From NCBI GenBank assembly GCA_016291375.1, contig JAEEXE010000009.1, positions 1-64,000 of the forward strand: 64,000 nt of DNA, read 5' to 3'. Source of the DNA: Butyrivibrio sp. (lineage in GTDB: Bacteria; Bacillota; Clostridia; Lachnospirales; Lachnospiraceae). The notes below the pieces were generated by a model that saw only the letters and a list, made by a program, of their open reading frames with translations, was not told the DNA's origin and made no database searches. How positions within the stretch are numbered: the stretch's first letter is position 1; the number at the start of each line of letters is the position of its first letter. Below, piece by piece: positions 48,520-58,343 of this stretch. The translations under genes and the position numbers were made by a program.

Positions 48520-49422
48520 TCAATATTCAAAATGAACCGTGAAAGCTATGTCTGCTATTTTCAAAGTATCGTTATCATTTACATCTTGGTAATCATCTGT
48601 CGATACTCTTTCCCCGTTAAGCCAAGTTCCGTTTGTACTTCCAAGGTCTTTTAACTTAATCTGTCCATCGCGTTTTTCTAATATGCAATGTCTACGACTT
48701 ATTGCCTGACTGATATTTACTATTCCGTCACAGCTATTGTCTTTTCCTATTACAAAATCATCAATCGTATCTACAAAGGTAAAATGTCCGCCATTCGATG
48801 AATATTCAAGTACGACATTCTGGACGTTTTTGTTTGTTGTTCGCTTATCTCTTGTATAGGTATAGCTGTCTGCCAGTCTTTCGATAAGCTTCTGGGTCTC
48901 TCTATATCTGTCAAGAACCTCCGACATCTCTGATATTCTCACGCATTCAGTCATTATTCTGCTTACATCGGGATCATCAATTATTCCTTTGCTCACATCA
49001 AAAAACAAAGCTAAAAGTAATTCGGTCCACTCTATTTTTGCTGTGTTAACGTCATTAAAAACTCTGGGGACAACAGCAAACTTTACTGTATCTGTGTTCT
49101 GATCCAAATAAATATGTTCTTTACTTAAATCTATATACTCTAGATCCCAGAATGGACTTCTTTTAACAATACTTATTACATGAATTAGTGATTCAAATAC
49201 TTCTTTTCTCATGTAATTAGAAATGTCCTTTTTTAATGCAAGGTAACTCCCCATTCCATCTACAATATAGACAATTCTATCTTTTCCATTTCTTGTGATC
49301 ATTCTTGCTTTTAGCAAAACATCTTCGTTGGCCTCAATGAGTGTTTTTACTGCAAGCAATGAGTATTTTTCATCACTATCTGGCGTATATGCTATATGCG
49401 ACTGAAATTGTTCTGTTACCAT
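48520..49422 (-). CDS. FHA-domain protein with N-terminal DUF6382-like region
   Basis: C-terminal FHA: FVIGKDNSCDGIVNISQAISRRHCILEKRDGQIKLKDLGSTNGTWLNGERV. Confidence 0.88.
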   Translation of the reverse strand: MVTEQFQSHIAYTPDSDEKYSLLAVKTLIEANEDVLLKARMITRNGKDRIVYIVDGMGSYLALKKDISNYMRKEVFESLIHVISIVKRSPFWDLEYIDLSKEHIYLDQNTDTVKFAVVPRVFNDVNTAKIEWTELLLALFFDVSKGIIDDPDVSRIMTECVRISEMSEVLDRYRETQKLIERLADSYTYTRDKRTTNKNVQNVVLEYSSNGGHFTFVDTIDDFVIGKDNSCDGIVNISQAISRRHCILEKRDGQIKLKDLGSTNGTWLNGERVSTDDYQDVNDNDTLKIADIAFTVHFEY

Positions 49423-49437
49423 TCTTGTTCCCCATTA

Positions 49438-51063
49438 TCACTTCCTGAATTCAAATTCCTCATCAGCAAGTTTTACTATGTCTCCATCATTTAACTGCTG
49501 TGGTGTTCCATTATTTAACTTAGTTCCATTAAGGAATGTTCCATTTGTTGATCCAAGATCCTCAACATAAACTGTGCCGCCGGATGTCTTTATAGCGGCA
49601 TGCTGCCTGCTTATCGCTCCGTTATTTTTTACACAGTAATCAACGTGAGCCGAATCTTTTCCTATTACAAATCTATTCTTGTTGATTATTATGTTTTCAC
49701 CATATGATTTCCGGACCATCGTACCGTATATTCCTTGCGATACAGAACTTGTTCCGCCGGACAGCACAGATGTTTCACCAGATCCCGAAGTACTTAATAC
49801 ACTTGTTCCTTCCGCCGCATCTGATGTCTTTTTCTCAATTTTCTCAGATTTAGCATTGGTTCTCCTATTATCAAATTCTTCTGGAGTTATCTGTTTCTCT
49901 TTTTCCTCTTTTTTGATTCTTCTGCGTTCTTTGAATGACGGCTTGTTTGAGTTCTTTTTAAACAACAGCATCACTGCAACCAGTACAAATGCCACAAGTA
50001 TAAACAGAATAACTATAATTCCCACAAGCCATCCGGGAACTGTTGCCGGCACATATTCAGGTTCAACAGGAATATTCGACATAGCCTTTGACGCCGCGTC
50101 TTTTTCCTTCTCTTCTTCAATTCTTTTCTTCTCTTCAACTGAGATCTTATCGTATTCTAAGCCTAACCCATCTAGAATCTTAACTATAGAATTGGAGCTG
50201 ACAGCGTAGTAATATGTACCTTCTGTCTTATGGCTATTAATGCCTATCATCTCTCCGTTTTCTGTTATAAGTGGTCCGCCGTTATTGTTGGCTGAAATAG
50301 CAGCATTGTGCTCTATCCACTCAACATCACCTTCATTAACTATGTTAGATATTTTTCCTGATGTTCTGTTAACTCTATCATTTGGATAGTATGTTTCATT
50401 TTTTCCAAATTCTATTGCATCAGGAAATCCATAAGCATATACTTCTCCAACCCCCGGAAGATCCCTTCCGTTTTCAGAAAAGAGAATTTTCATGGGTTTT
50501 CTCTGGTTTAACACCTGGGACAATTTGAATACCGCCAGATCAAGTTCTTCACTGCTATTAAGAATCTCGGCTCCGAATACCATATCATTCTGTACAACTA
50601 CTTCATAGCTAAGCTTTTGATTATCCCATTCATCCTTTTTTATCTTTAGTGATTTAAATGTCGAATTTTTTAATTCCTTCGACGGAGTAACTGCATTAAG
50701 TCCTGTAATTACATATTCTGTTCCATCAGCTTTTCCTATAAGAGTTCCCGGTGTACCCTTTATTATGTGTTTTTTATCATCTTTATCTGTTAACACACAA
50801 TTTATCTGTACTACGCTACTCTTCGCTACTTCGAGCCTCTCTTCAAGACTTAGTTCTTTCTCTTCTTCTGACGCCGCTTCGGAAGATTCATCGGAAGCCT
50901 CGCTGGAAGTACTTGATTCCTCAGAACTTACCATACTTCCCGCATCCATGGTTTCTTCAATTTTTTCATTTTCAAGTTCTGAAGCATATGCCGCATTACA
51001 TGGCGAACTAGCTACAAAAATTGAAAGCAATAAACCTGTAAGAAATAGCTTCCTCTTTTTCAT
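49438..51063 (-). CDS. Membrane HtrA/trypsin-like pseudoprotease with cytoplasmic FHA domain
   Basis: Signal/TM, protease-like domain (VITGLNAV, DLAVFKL, SANNNGGPL), TM WLVGIIVILFILVAFVLVAVMLLF, FHA FVIGKDSAHVDYCVKNNGAISRQHAAI...LGSTNGTFLNG. Confidence 0.88.
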   Translation of the reverse strand: MKKRKLFLTGLLLSIFVASSPCNAAYASELENEKIEETMDAGSMVSSEESSTSSEASDESSEAASEEEKELSLEERLEVAKSSVVQINCVLTDKDDKKHIIKGTPGTLIGKADGTEYVITGLNAVTPSKELKNSTFKSLKIKKDEWDNQKLSYEVVVQNDMVFGAEILNSSEELDLAVFKLSQVLNQRKPMKILFSENGRDLPGVGEVYAYGFPDAIEFGKNETYYPNDRVNRTSGKISNIVNEGDVEWIEHNAAISANNNGGPLITENGEMIGINSHKTEGTYYYAVSSNSIVKILDGLGLEYDKISVEEKKRIEEEKEKDAASKAMSNIPVEPEYVPATVPGWLVGIIVILFILVAFVLVAVMLLFKKNSNKPSFKERRRIKKEEKEKQITPEEFDNRRTNAKSEKIEKKTSDAAEGTSVLSTSGSGETSVLSGGTSSVSQGIYGTMVRKSYGENIIINKNRFVIGKDSAHVDYCVKNNGAISRQHAAIKTSGGTVYVEDLGSTNGTFLNGTKLNNGTPQQLNDGDIVKLADEEFEFRK

Positions 51064-51236
51064 GTTTTTTACTCCGTCAATTTTTTCTTCTATCTTTGCT
51101 GCGCGCCTGCTTATCCTGCAGTTATTAAGGATTCACCGACATGCGCTTTTCTTACTGCCTTATACTATTAACACAATTTGTTTTTCTATTATGTTGCGCT
51201 TTGTTTCAAAAAATTTGAATTTCTTTTAATTGCTAT

Positions 51237-54200
51237 TTATTTAATCTTTCTTCTGTAAAGCAATACGCCTGCTCCACCAACTGAAACTACAGATGCACCT
51301 GCAAGGATAATGAACAATACTCTCTGCATTACGAAAGGTGAATTGCCCTGTGTATTTTGTCCAAGTCCATCGTTGGGATCAGGACTCTTGACATCTGTCT
51401 TTGTAGATACCAGAACACCTGAGATTACAGAGATTTCTCTGTTACCTGCAAGGTCCTCGGCAATCATTGTGATGGTGTATGCATCGTCTGACTCAGGAAG
51501 AGTGAGGCTCATATCTTCGCCTTTCTCAATAGCGTCCTGATCGTATGTCTTTACCGCCTTGCCGTCTACGTATACTACAAACTTGTCGATTGCCATGTTG
51601 TCGCTGACATCGTAGTTAAAGCTGTGTGATGTCTCTTTGTATACTTCGTTTTCTTTAATTCCGGCTGTAACGATACTTGGAGCAGTCATGTCAACTGCAA
51701 ATGTTACTTCTGCATCTCTTGACTTATTATCCTGTATGTTAGTCGCTTTATCTTCGGTATAAATTGACACTGAGTAACGGCCATCCCTCTTAAAGTTTTT
51801 GTTATATACCGTATACTCGTATGTCTTCCAGGAAGTATCATCTCCCTGCTGGTTTACTCCGTAGCCATCACCATTTTTAAGCTTAGTTAAGTCACCATCG
51901 CGAGTGTAGGAAACGTCCTTTTTGGTGATAGTATCAATGTTGATTTCTGTGACTTTGACGTCTTTAGGCTCGTTTGTATAGTATTTATCATTAAGCGCCT
52001 TTGTAAGGTCTCCAACTACAAAAACCGATCCGTGTCGATTAACAGAGAATATGAGCTGTTCATTTGACTCGTTTCCCGCCTTATCACGGACTTTGGCTTC
52101 CATGATGTATAAGTCGTCCATAGACTTATCATGTGCGAAGTCACTATAACTTACCACGAAACCATCCTCAGTCTGAGAAATGCTGTTTCCAACTGTTACG
52201 ATTCCGTTGTTTGAGCCTCTTAAAGTTACGCTGGAAGCATCAATGTCAATGTACTTATCTCCGTATTTTACGGTAGGTGCAACTTCTGCGTTGTTTGCCG
52301 AGTAGTTTTCTACACCTGAGAAAGTAACTTCAGGCGCGGTCTTGTCTATGATGAATACATCCGAAATGTAGTTCTCTGCTTTGTTACCTGCAAGGTCGGT
52401 ACAGTTAACCACGTAGCCGTATGTTCCGTCCTCATCAAAGGTAATGCGTGCAATGTTCTGATCGTCTGATGAGCTAAAGCCGCCTACTGCAGGAAGTGCT
52501 CCGCCTTCATTAAGAGGCTGTGCAGTAATCTCAACGAGTTTGTCGTCAAAAGAGATCTCTTTAATATTTACAGAAGCTATTCTGGTATCTTTGTAGAAGT
52601 TTCCGTTGGATGCCTCTGCTGCATTATAATTTACCTGTATTTCAGGCGCTGTCTTGTCTATGACAAATTCAGGTTCAGATTGTTTCTCTGACTGGTTGTG
52701 AGCCTTATCCTCACTCTGACAAGAGATTTCATACTGTCCGTCTTTTTCAAAAGTAACGGTACATTTATAAGTAAATGCGCCCTCCTGTGTCCATCCGCTT
52801 ATATCAGCTGTTCCGTATTTCTCCTGTACCTGAAGTCCTGCTGTCTCTTCGTTGAACGTGTAGTCAACTACTGTTACGGTTGCCGTCCTAGTTGCGTTGT
52901 AATACTTTTCGTTCATAGGATCATTATTATCAAAAGAAATGGTTACTTCAGGCTTTGTCGAGTCTACTGTAAACTTAGCGCCTTCTTTCTCTGAATGGTT
53001 TCCTGACATATCGATAGCTTCTACGATTACCTTGTACTCACCGTCACCATCTGTAGTAAATGAATATGTGTGCTCGCTATCTCCGAGGTCACCACTAAAA
53101 TCTGTAAATGGTCCGTATGTGGTCTGAGCTCCACTCTGGTCAGTTTTCTGAATAGTTACCTTAGACGCACTTCTATCAAGCCATTTATCTGTTACCTTAA
53201 CTGTTGCAGTAATATTGTTGTTGTAGAAAGAATCACCGCCTTCCGAAGGAGCATCCTTATCATAAGAGATCTCAACCTCCGGGTCTTTGTTATCAAGAAT
53301 CAAATACTTATAGTATTCTGTTTTTTCATGAGGTTCAGGTGCTTTATCTTTTGCATAAGTCTTTATGATATATTCACCGTCATCACTTGTTCTGAACTTA
53401 TATGTTGCATTGCCCTCGTCTTCCTCTTGAAGCTCTGGTGTAAGGTATGTATATCCGGCTTCTTTTCCCTCAATCGGTTCGAAATTGATTGATTCCTTAT
53501 CAAGGTCTATATCATTTATAGAAACCGTGCCGCTTATCTCTCCGGAGTAGAATTTATAATCTCCCTCTTCCCTCTTTATACCTTCTGTTGAGTAATGGAT
53601 TGATGGAGCCGCTTTGTCTAAAAAGTGAATATTTTCCTTTGACCCTTCACATTCCGCCACATTACCCGCCGCGTCAGAAATGCTTACAACTTTAATAACA
53701 TACTTGTTTTCTTCTCCCTCTTCTACTTCAACAGGATGTCTGAAAATAATGTATTCATCGTTACTATCAGATTTATCTATATCATGAATGTTTAACTCGT
53801 ATTCTTTAGGTTCTTCGTCATTTTTTTTCACGGTATAAGTAATAGAATAGAAACCACTTACCTCTTTTCCATCCTCTTCGTGATCACATTTCGCTGGAAC
53901 CTTAATTAATATGTCGATATTATCATTATGGATGCTGTGCCCATGTTTCTTGCCTTTTTCTTCATACGCATCGCTTGGCTCGGTTTTTATTTCTCCAGCG
54001 GGCGCTGTGTTGTCAATCCAAGCTTCCTTAGTGTCAATCTCTTTGGCCTCTGTGTCTCCCCAGAACAGAATGCTGACTTTATATTCTGTCTTACCTTCAA
54101 CATTGGGAACTGTTATATTCTGGTCAATTTCAAACTTTGCGTTTGTCAGTCGTGACTCAGCAGCCTTTTCACCTTCAATGCCGGTTACTATAATCTTTTG

Positions 54201-55535
54201 AATCTTTCTGGAAGTTCTTCCATCAATATTAATCAAAAGCTCTCCATCTTCTGCTGTTGAATGCCACTCTTCTTCCTTGGATCTGCCATTTCCTGTCTGG
54301 AGAGAAACTTCCAATTCGCGCTCTTCTCCTTGTTCATAATAGCAAAGTGCTTTTGTAGAAAAAGCAGAGTACTCTACCTTGTTTCCGCCGCGATCTTCAG
54401 CGACAACCTTCTCTATCTTATAGTTTCCATGATGCTCGGGAGTCCAAGTATAAGTATCTTCTGTTCCGAGGTTCATCTCGAATTCCTTTTCGCCCTCATC
54501 ATACTCTGCAACTACATATACTGAATCTATTCCTTTATCATCGGTTACTTTTGCTGTTACACTAAGATTAGAACTTTCGGTTGAAAAAGCTGTAATACCG
54601 GTTTCAGCGCACTCATAAGTTGGTGTGCCTTCCGCTACAGTAACGCTCTCAATTACCGGATCGACTTCATCTATTTTCTTTACTGTTACCTTAATGGTGT
54701 AGTTGTTCTCTCCCTTTTGGAGGTCTTCAAATTCGCATACTATTTTTTCATATTCTGCGTTCGGATTATGCTCTACATTTGCGGCACCCTCACATGATAC
54801 TGAGGAAACCTCATAGTCCTCGTCTATATCGTAATAGAAAGAAACTCCTGCAGAAACTTTATCGTCCTCTTTTTTTACATCAGTGGTAGAATATGTTTTT
54901 CCTCCCGGATAATACCTTTCATTATCCTTAGGCTCATATCTTCCCTCAAAGATTTTAAAACGAGAATCATCATTATTGGGGTCTGTGACATCAAAAGAGA
55001 TGATGAGTTCTTCACTTTCCTCTTCTTCGCCTTCCTCGTCACCCTCTTCTCCTTCTTCACCGGTTCCGTTAAGTGTTGCTGTCACTCCCTTTGCATTTCT
55101 CATCTGAGGCATAAGCAGACCTTTAAAATCCTCAGGATTTATAGATGCTTCACCCTCAGGTAGTTCTCCTTCAGCGGGAGTTCCTTCAACAGGCGTTCCG
55201 TCATTTGAGGTTCCGATTTTGTCCTCTTCACCCGTCACTTGTTCGTTTGTATTCTGACCATCACCGGGGTTATTCTCAGACTTATCGTCATTATTATTTT
55301 CATTAACATTGGTATTATTATCGCCGACGTTCTGCTCATCTGTGTCGTCTTCATCATCCACCTCTTCTTCATGAGCATCTTCATTTTCATTCGGCTGTTC
55401 GGCAGGTTCTTCAACGCCAGGCTCGGCTTCACCGGCAACAACCGGCAGAACCTCTATACTACTGAATAATAAGACCGGTATTAGGAGAACCGGAAGAAGC
55501 CTCTTTAAAAGAGACCAAGATAAAATTCTTTTCAT
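51237..55535 (-). CDS. Giant Ig-like-repeat surface protein with C-terminal TM
   Basis: Signal peptide, acidic low-complexity N-terminus, repeats such as FTVDSTKPEVTISFDNNDPMNEKYYNATRTATVTVVD and FVIDKTAPEIQVNYNAAEASNGNFYKDTRIASVNI; TM VLFIILAGASVVSVGGAGVLLYRRKIK; no LPXTG. Start set at 55535 (GGAGG upstream). Confidence 0.85.
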   Translation of the reverse strand: MKRILSWSLLKRLLPVLLIPVLLFSSIEVLPVVAGEAEPGVEEPAEQPNENEDAHEEEVDDEDDTDEQNVGDNNTNVNENNNDDKSENNPGDGQNTNEQVTGEEDKIGTSNDGTPVEGTPAEGELPEGEASINPEDFKGLLMPQMRNAKGVTATLNGTGEEGEEGDEEGEEEESEELIISFDVTDPNNDDSRFKIFEGRYEPKDNERYYPGGKTYSTTDVKKEDDKVSAGVSFYYDIDEDYEVSSVSCEGAANVEHNPNAEYEKIVCEFEDLQKGENNYTIKVTVKKIDEVDPVIESVTVAEGTPTYECAETGITAFSTESSNLSVTAKVTDDKGIDSVYVVAEYDEGEKEFEMNLGTEDTYTWTPEHHGNYKIEKVVAEDRGGNKVEYSAFSTKALCYYEQGEERELEVSLQTGNGRSKEEEWHSTAEDGELLINIDGRTSRKIQKIIVTGIEGEKAAESRLTNAKFEIDQNITVPNVEGKTEYKVSILFWGDTEAKEIDTKEAWIDNTAPAGEIKTEPSDAYEEKGKKHGHSIHNDNIDILIKVPAKCDHEEDGKEVSGFYSITYTVKKNDEEPKEYELNIHDIDKSDSNDEYIIFRHPVEVEEGEENKYVIKVVSISDAAGNVAECEGSKENIHFLDKAAPSIHYSTEGIKREEGDYKFYSGEISGTVSINDIDLDKESINFEPIEGKEAGYTYLTPELQEEDEGNATYKFRTSDDGEYIIKTYAKDKAPEPHEKTEYYKYLILDNKDPEVEISYDKDAPSEGGDSFYNNNITATVKVTDKWLDRSASKVTIQKTDQSGAQTTYGPFTDFSGDLGDSEHTYSFTTDGDGEYKVIVEAIDMSGNHSEKEGAKFTVDSTKPEVTISFDNNDPMNEKYYNATRTATVTVVDYTFNEETAGLQVQEKYGTADISGWTQEGAFTYKCTVTFEKDGQYEISCQSEDKAHNQSEKQSEPEFVIDKTAPEIQVNYNAAEASNGNFYKDTRIASVNIKEISFDDKLVEITAQPLNEGGALPAVGGFSSSDDQNIARITFDEDGTYGYVVNCTDLAGNKAENYISDVFIIDKTAPEVTFSGVENYSANNAEVAPTVKYGDKYIDIDASSVTLRGSNNGIVTVGNSISQTEDGFVVSYSDFAHDKSMDDLYIMEAKVRDKAGNESNEQLIFSVNRHGSVFVVGDLTKALNDKYYTNEPKDVKVTEINIDTITKKDVSYTRDGDLTKLKNGDGYGVNQQGDDTSWKTYEYTVYNKNFKRDGRYSVSIYTEDKATNIQDNKSRDAEVTFAVDMTAPSIVTAGIKENEVYKETSHSFNYDVSDNMAIDKFVVYVDGKAVKTYDQDAIEKGEDMSLTLPESDDAYTITMIAEDLAGNREISVISGVLVSTKTDVKSPDPNDGLGQNTQGNSPFVMQRVLFIILAGASVVSVGGAGVLLYRRKIK

Positions 55536-55626
55536 AGAATTATCCTCCAACAAAACTAACCAAAAACTTACATGTAACCTTATAGAACGCTGACCAGTTC
55601 CCCTCTAAACTTATCAGCTTATACAC

Positions 55627-55655
55627 ATTATAGACACTATTAACAACTATTGCAA
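55627..55655 (-). promoter_or_regulatory. Sigma-A-type promoter upstream of the T7SS cluster: TTGCAA-N17-TATAAT
   Basis: Minus strand TTGCAATAGTTGTTAATAGTGTCTATAAT; 17-bp spacer; ~90 nt upstream of the Ig-repeat gene. Confidence 0.7.
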
Positions 55656-55757
55656 TATCTTTTAACAATTAAATTAAAAAATATCAATCTTTATCATAGG
55701 CTTGTAGCGATATTAATCTATTTTCAGAAAAAAATCTCTTTTTCGTCATTTGTTTTG

Positions 55758-55789
55758 AACTATTCTGATTAATATTGTAACTATTCTGA
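55758..55789. promoter_or_regulatory. 11-bp direct repeat AACTATTCTGA, 21-bp period
   Basis: AACTATTCTGA at 55758-55768 and 55779-55789, ~100 bp upstream of the -35. Confidence 0.55.
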
Positions 55790-55883
55790 CCTTTTTTCTT
55801 TTTGTGTCACGTCAAAGGTTCAGCGCCCTAATACAGGCATCTTTATGCGTGCTACGCGTTATGATCTCATTGTTGCAAGATAC

Positions 55884-55920
55884 AAAAAAAGACCACAACT
55901 GTTAAAATACAGCTGTGGTC
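55884..55920 (-). terminator. Intrinsic terminator of ftsH
   Basis: Minus strand GACCACAGCTGTATTTTAACAGTTGTGGTCTTTTTTT. Confidence 0.85.
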
Positions 55921-55944
55921 ATGCTTTATGTTACGTCACAAACA

Positions 55945-58146
55945 TTATTTGTCAAAATTATCTGGAACATGTGAGAACAAACCGCCGGATGTCGCGGGCT
56001 GCTTGGCGTTATCATCTTTATTATCGCCGCTCTTATCGCTACTGCTATCGCTTGTATCTTGGTTCTGCCCTTCCTTGGTGGAATCGTCAGAATCTTGACT
56101 ATTAACAGCTTCAGCCGGCTTTTCCTGTTCCTTTTCTTCCTTATTTTTAATAGGAACATCCTCTCCAACAAGTGCTGATTCTGCTCTTGTTGCATAGAGT
56201 CTCTTGCGCTTATTCTCTTCCTGTTCTTCCTCTGTGGGCTCAGGAATGTTTTCTGCCTCGCGGTATATCTTCATAAATTCCTTACCGGTAATTGTCTCTT
56301 TTTCAATAAGGAATTGTGCGATCTTGTCCATTGTATCAAGATGCTCGCTAAGAATGCTCTTAGCTTTCTCATAGCACTGTGCAATGAGTGCCTTTACTTC
56401 TTCATCAATAAAGGTTGCTGTCTCATTACTGCACTGAAGGACTCTGTTGCCGTCTAGGTATCTGTTCTGGATTGATTCAAGCTGCATAAGTCCGAATCTC
56501 TCACTCATACCATAGAGGGTAATCATGCTTCTGGCGGTATTTGTAGCATCTTCTATATCTTGCATCGCGCCTGTTGTGACTGTGTTGAAAATGAGTTCCT
56601 CTGCGGCACGTCCGCCCATTGCTACAGTAATATCGTTCAAGAGCTCTTCCTTGGTCTTGAGGTGATTCTCATCTTCAGGAAGTTGAAGAACATATCCAAG
56701 TGAGCCTTTTGTTCTGGGAACAATGGTGATCTTCTGCACAGGTTCTGTGTTATTGATCACTGCGCTGACAAGTGCGTGTCCCACCTCGTGGTAGCTGACG
56801 CTCTTTCTTTCCTCTTTACTAAGTATTGAGCTCTTCTTTTCTTTACCGGCAATAACCTGCTCAAATGCCTCCATAAGGTCTTTCTGGTTAACTAGTTCTC
56901 TTCCGGCCTTAACAGCATTGATGGCTGCTTCGTTGATCATATTTGCAAGATCGGAACCAACTGCTCCGCCTGTTGCAAGTGCAAGTTCCTTAAGATCTAC
57001 GGTTTCATCCATCTTGACGTCTTTGGAGTGTACCTTAAGTATCTCTTCTCTTCCCTTGAGATCAGGCCTGTCTACGATGATTCTTCTGTCGAATCGTCCG
57101 GGTCTAAGAAGCGCTTTATCAAGGATCTCAGGTCTGTTTGTTGCTCCAAGGATAAGCACACCCTTAGATGAATCGAATCCATCCATCTCAGAAAGGAGCT
57201 GGTTAAGTGTCTGCTCACGCTCCTCGTTACCGCCGCCGTACTTGCTGTCACGGCTACGTCCGATGGCGTCTATCTCATCTATAAATATGATACAAGGTGC
57301 ATTTTTACTTGCTTCATTAAACAAATCTCTTACTCGGCTCGCTCCGACACCGACGTAGAGCTCGATGAAATCAGATCCCGCAAGTGAATAGAACGGAACA
57401 TGTGCTTCTCCGGCAACCGCCTTAGCAAGAAGTGTCTTACCTGTTCCGGGAGGTCCTACAAGGAGTGCTCCTTTGGGGAGCTTAGCTCCGATCTTGACGT
57501 ACTTGGAAGGGTTATGAAGGAAATCAACAACCTCTACCAGGGACTCTTTTGCCTCGTCCTCGCCTGCAACATCCTTAAATGTCACTCCGGTTTCTTTCTG
57601 TACATATACCTTGGCGTTGCTCTTACCCACGCTTAAGGGGCCGCCGCCTCTGCCCATTTTCCTGAATATCAGAGAAAGAAGGAACCACATAAGTAATATG
57701 GGCGCAATGTACTGTAATATAAAGGAAAGAATAAATCCGGAATTGTCAGGAACCTTACTGCTGACTTCTACTCCGGCCTTGAGCATTCTTTCTGTAAGAA
57801 CACTGTCTTCCTCAGCCTTACCGGTGTAGTATGTGACGGTATTGTTGCCTGTCCAATAGGAATATCCCTTGCCCAGCTTATCTTCATCCTTGACTTCCTT
57901 GGGATAGATGTCTATCTTGTCATAGTCGATGACAATCTTCTCTACCTTGCCGGCATCAACCATGCTGATAAATTCGCTATAGGTAATCTCTTTATTGGTA
58001 TTATCGGAGAATGCCCTTAGAAAGAAAGACATGAAAACCATTGTGACAAGTGCTGCCACCAACAGGAGGATGATGTTCTGCTTTCTTGGTGAATTGGATC
58101 CGCCTCCCAGCGGATTATTATTTCTTTGATTTTGATTGTTATCCAT
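55945..58146 (-). CDS. ftsH: ATP-dependent zinc metalloprotease FtsH
   Basis: GPPGTGKTLLAKAVAGEA, IDEIDAIGRSRDSKYGGGNEEREQTLNQLL, YHEVGHALVS (HExxH). Confidence 0.97.
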   Translation of the reverse strand: MDNNQNQRNNNPLGGGSNSPRKQNIILLLVAALVTMVFMSFFLRAFSDNTNKEITYSEFISMVDAGKVEKIVIDYDKIDIYPKEVKDEDKLGKGYSYWTGNNTVTYYTGKAEEDSVLTERMLKAGVEVSSKVPDNSGFILSFILQYIAPILLMWFLLSLIFRKMGRGGGPLSVGKSNAKVYVQKETGVTFKDVAGEDEAKESLVEVVDFLHNPSKYVKIGAKLPKGALLVGPPGTGKTLLAKAVAGEAHVPFYSLAGSDFIELYVGVGASRVRDLFNEASKNAPCIIFIDEIDAIGRSRDSKYGGGNEEREQTLNQLLSEMDGFDSSKGVLILGATNRPEILDKALLRPGRFDRRIIVDRPDLKGREEILKVHSKDVKMDETVDLKELALATGGAVGSDLANMINEAAINAVKAGRELVNQKDLMEAFEQVIAGKEKKSSILSKEERKSVSYHEVGHALVSAVINNTEPVQKITIVPRTKGSLGYVLQLPEDENHLKTKEELLNDITVAMGGRAAEELIFNTVTTGAMQDIEDATNTARSMITLYGMSERFGLMQLESIQNRYLDGNRVLQCSNETATFIDEEVKALIAQCYEKAKSILSEHLDTMDKIAQFLIEKETITGKEFMKIYREAENIPEPTEEEQEENKRKRLYATRAESALVGEDVPIKNKEEKEQEKPAEAVNSQDSDDSTKEGQNQDTSDSSSDKSGDNKDDNAKQPATSGGLFSHVPDNFDK

Positions 58147-58343
58147 AGTAATTATTCCTTATATTAATATGCTATACTATGTATTGTATAGTGTACAATT
58201 TGATATTTCAATTGCAGATGCTAAAAGTTTTATTAAATAATTTGGATAAATATCTAGATTTTCACTCGCTAAAAATATATAATAATAACTTGTTTTTGTA
58301 GTTTAATTATTGTCTCGTCAAGAAATCAGGAGGATGTTTAAAG

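Noticed and set aside
50765-51229. 154-aa Ser-rich + strand ORF
   Set aside because: Antisense to the Ser/Glu linker of the pseudoprotease gene; composition explained by that.
53911-55469. + and - strand ORFs in the Ig-repeat gene (e.g. 54875-55060, 55235-55441)
   Set aside because: Off-frame reads of the acidic low-complexity region.
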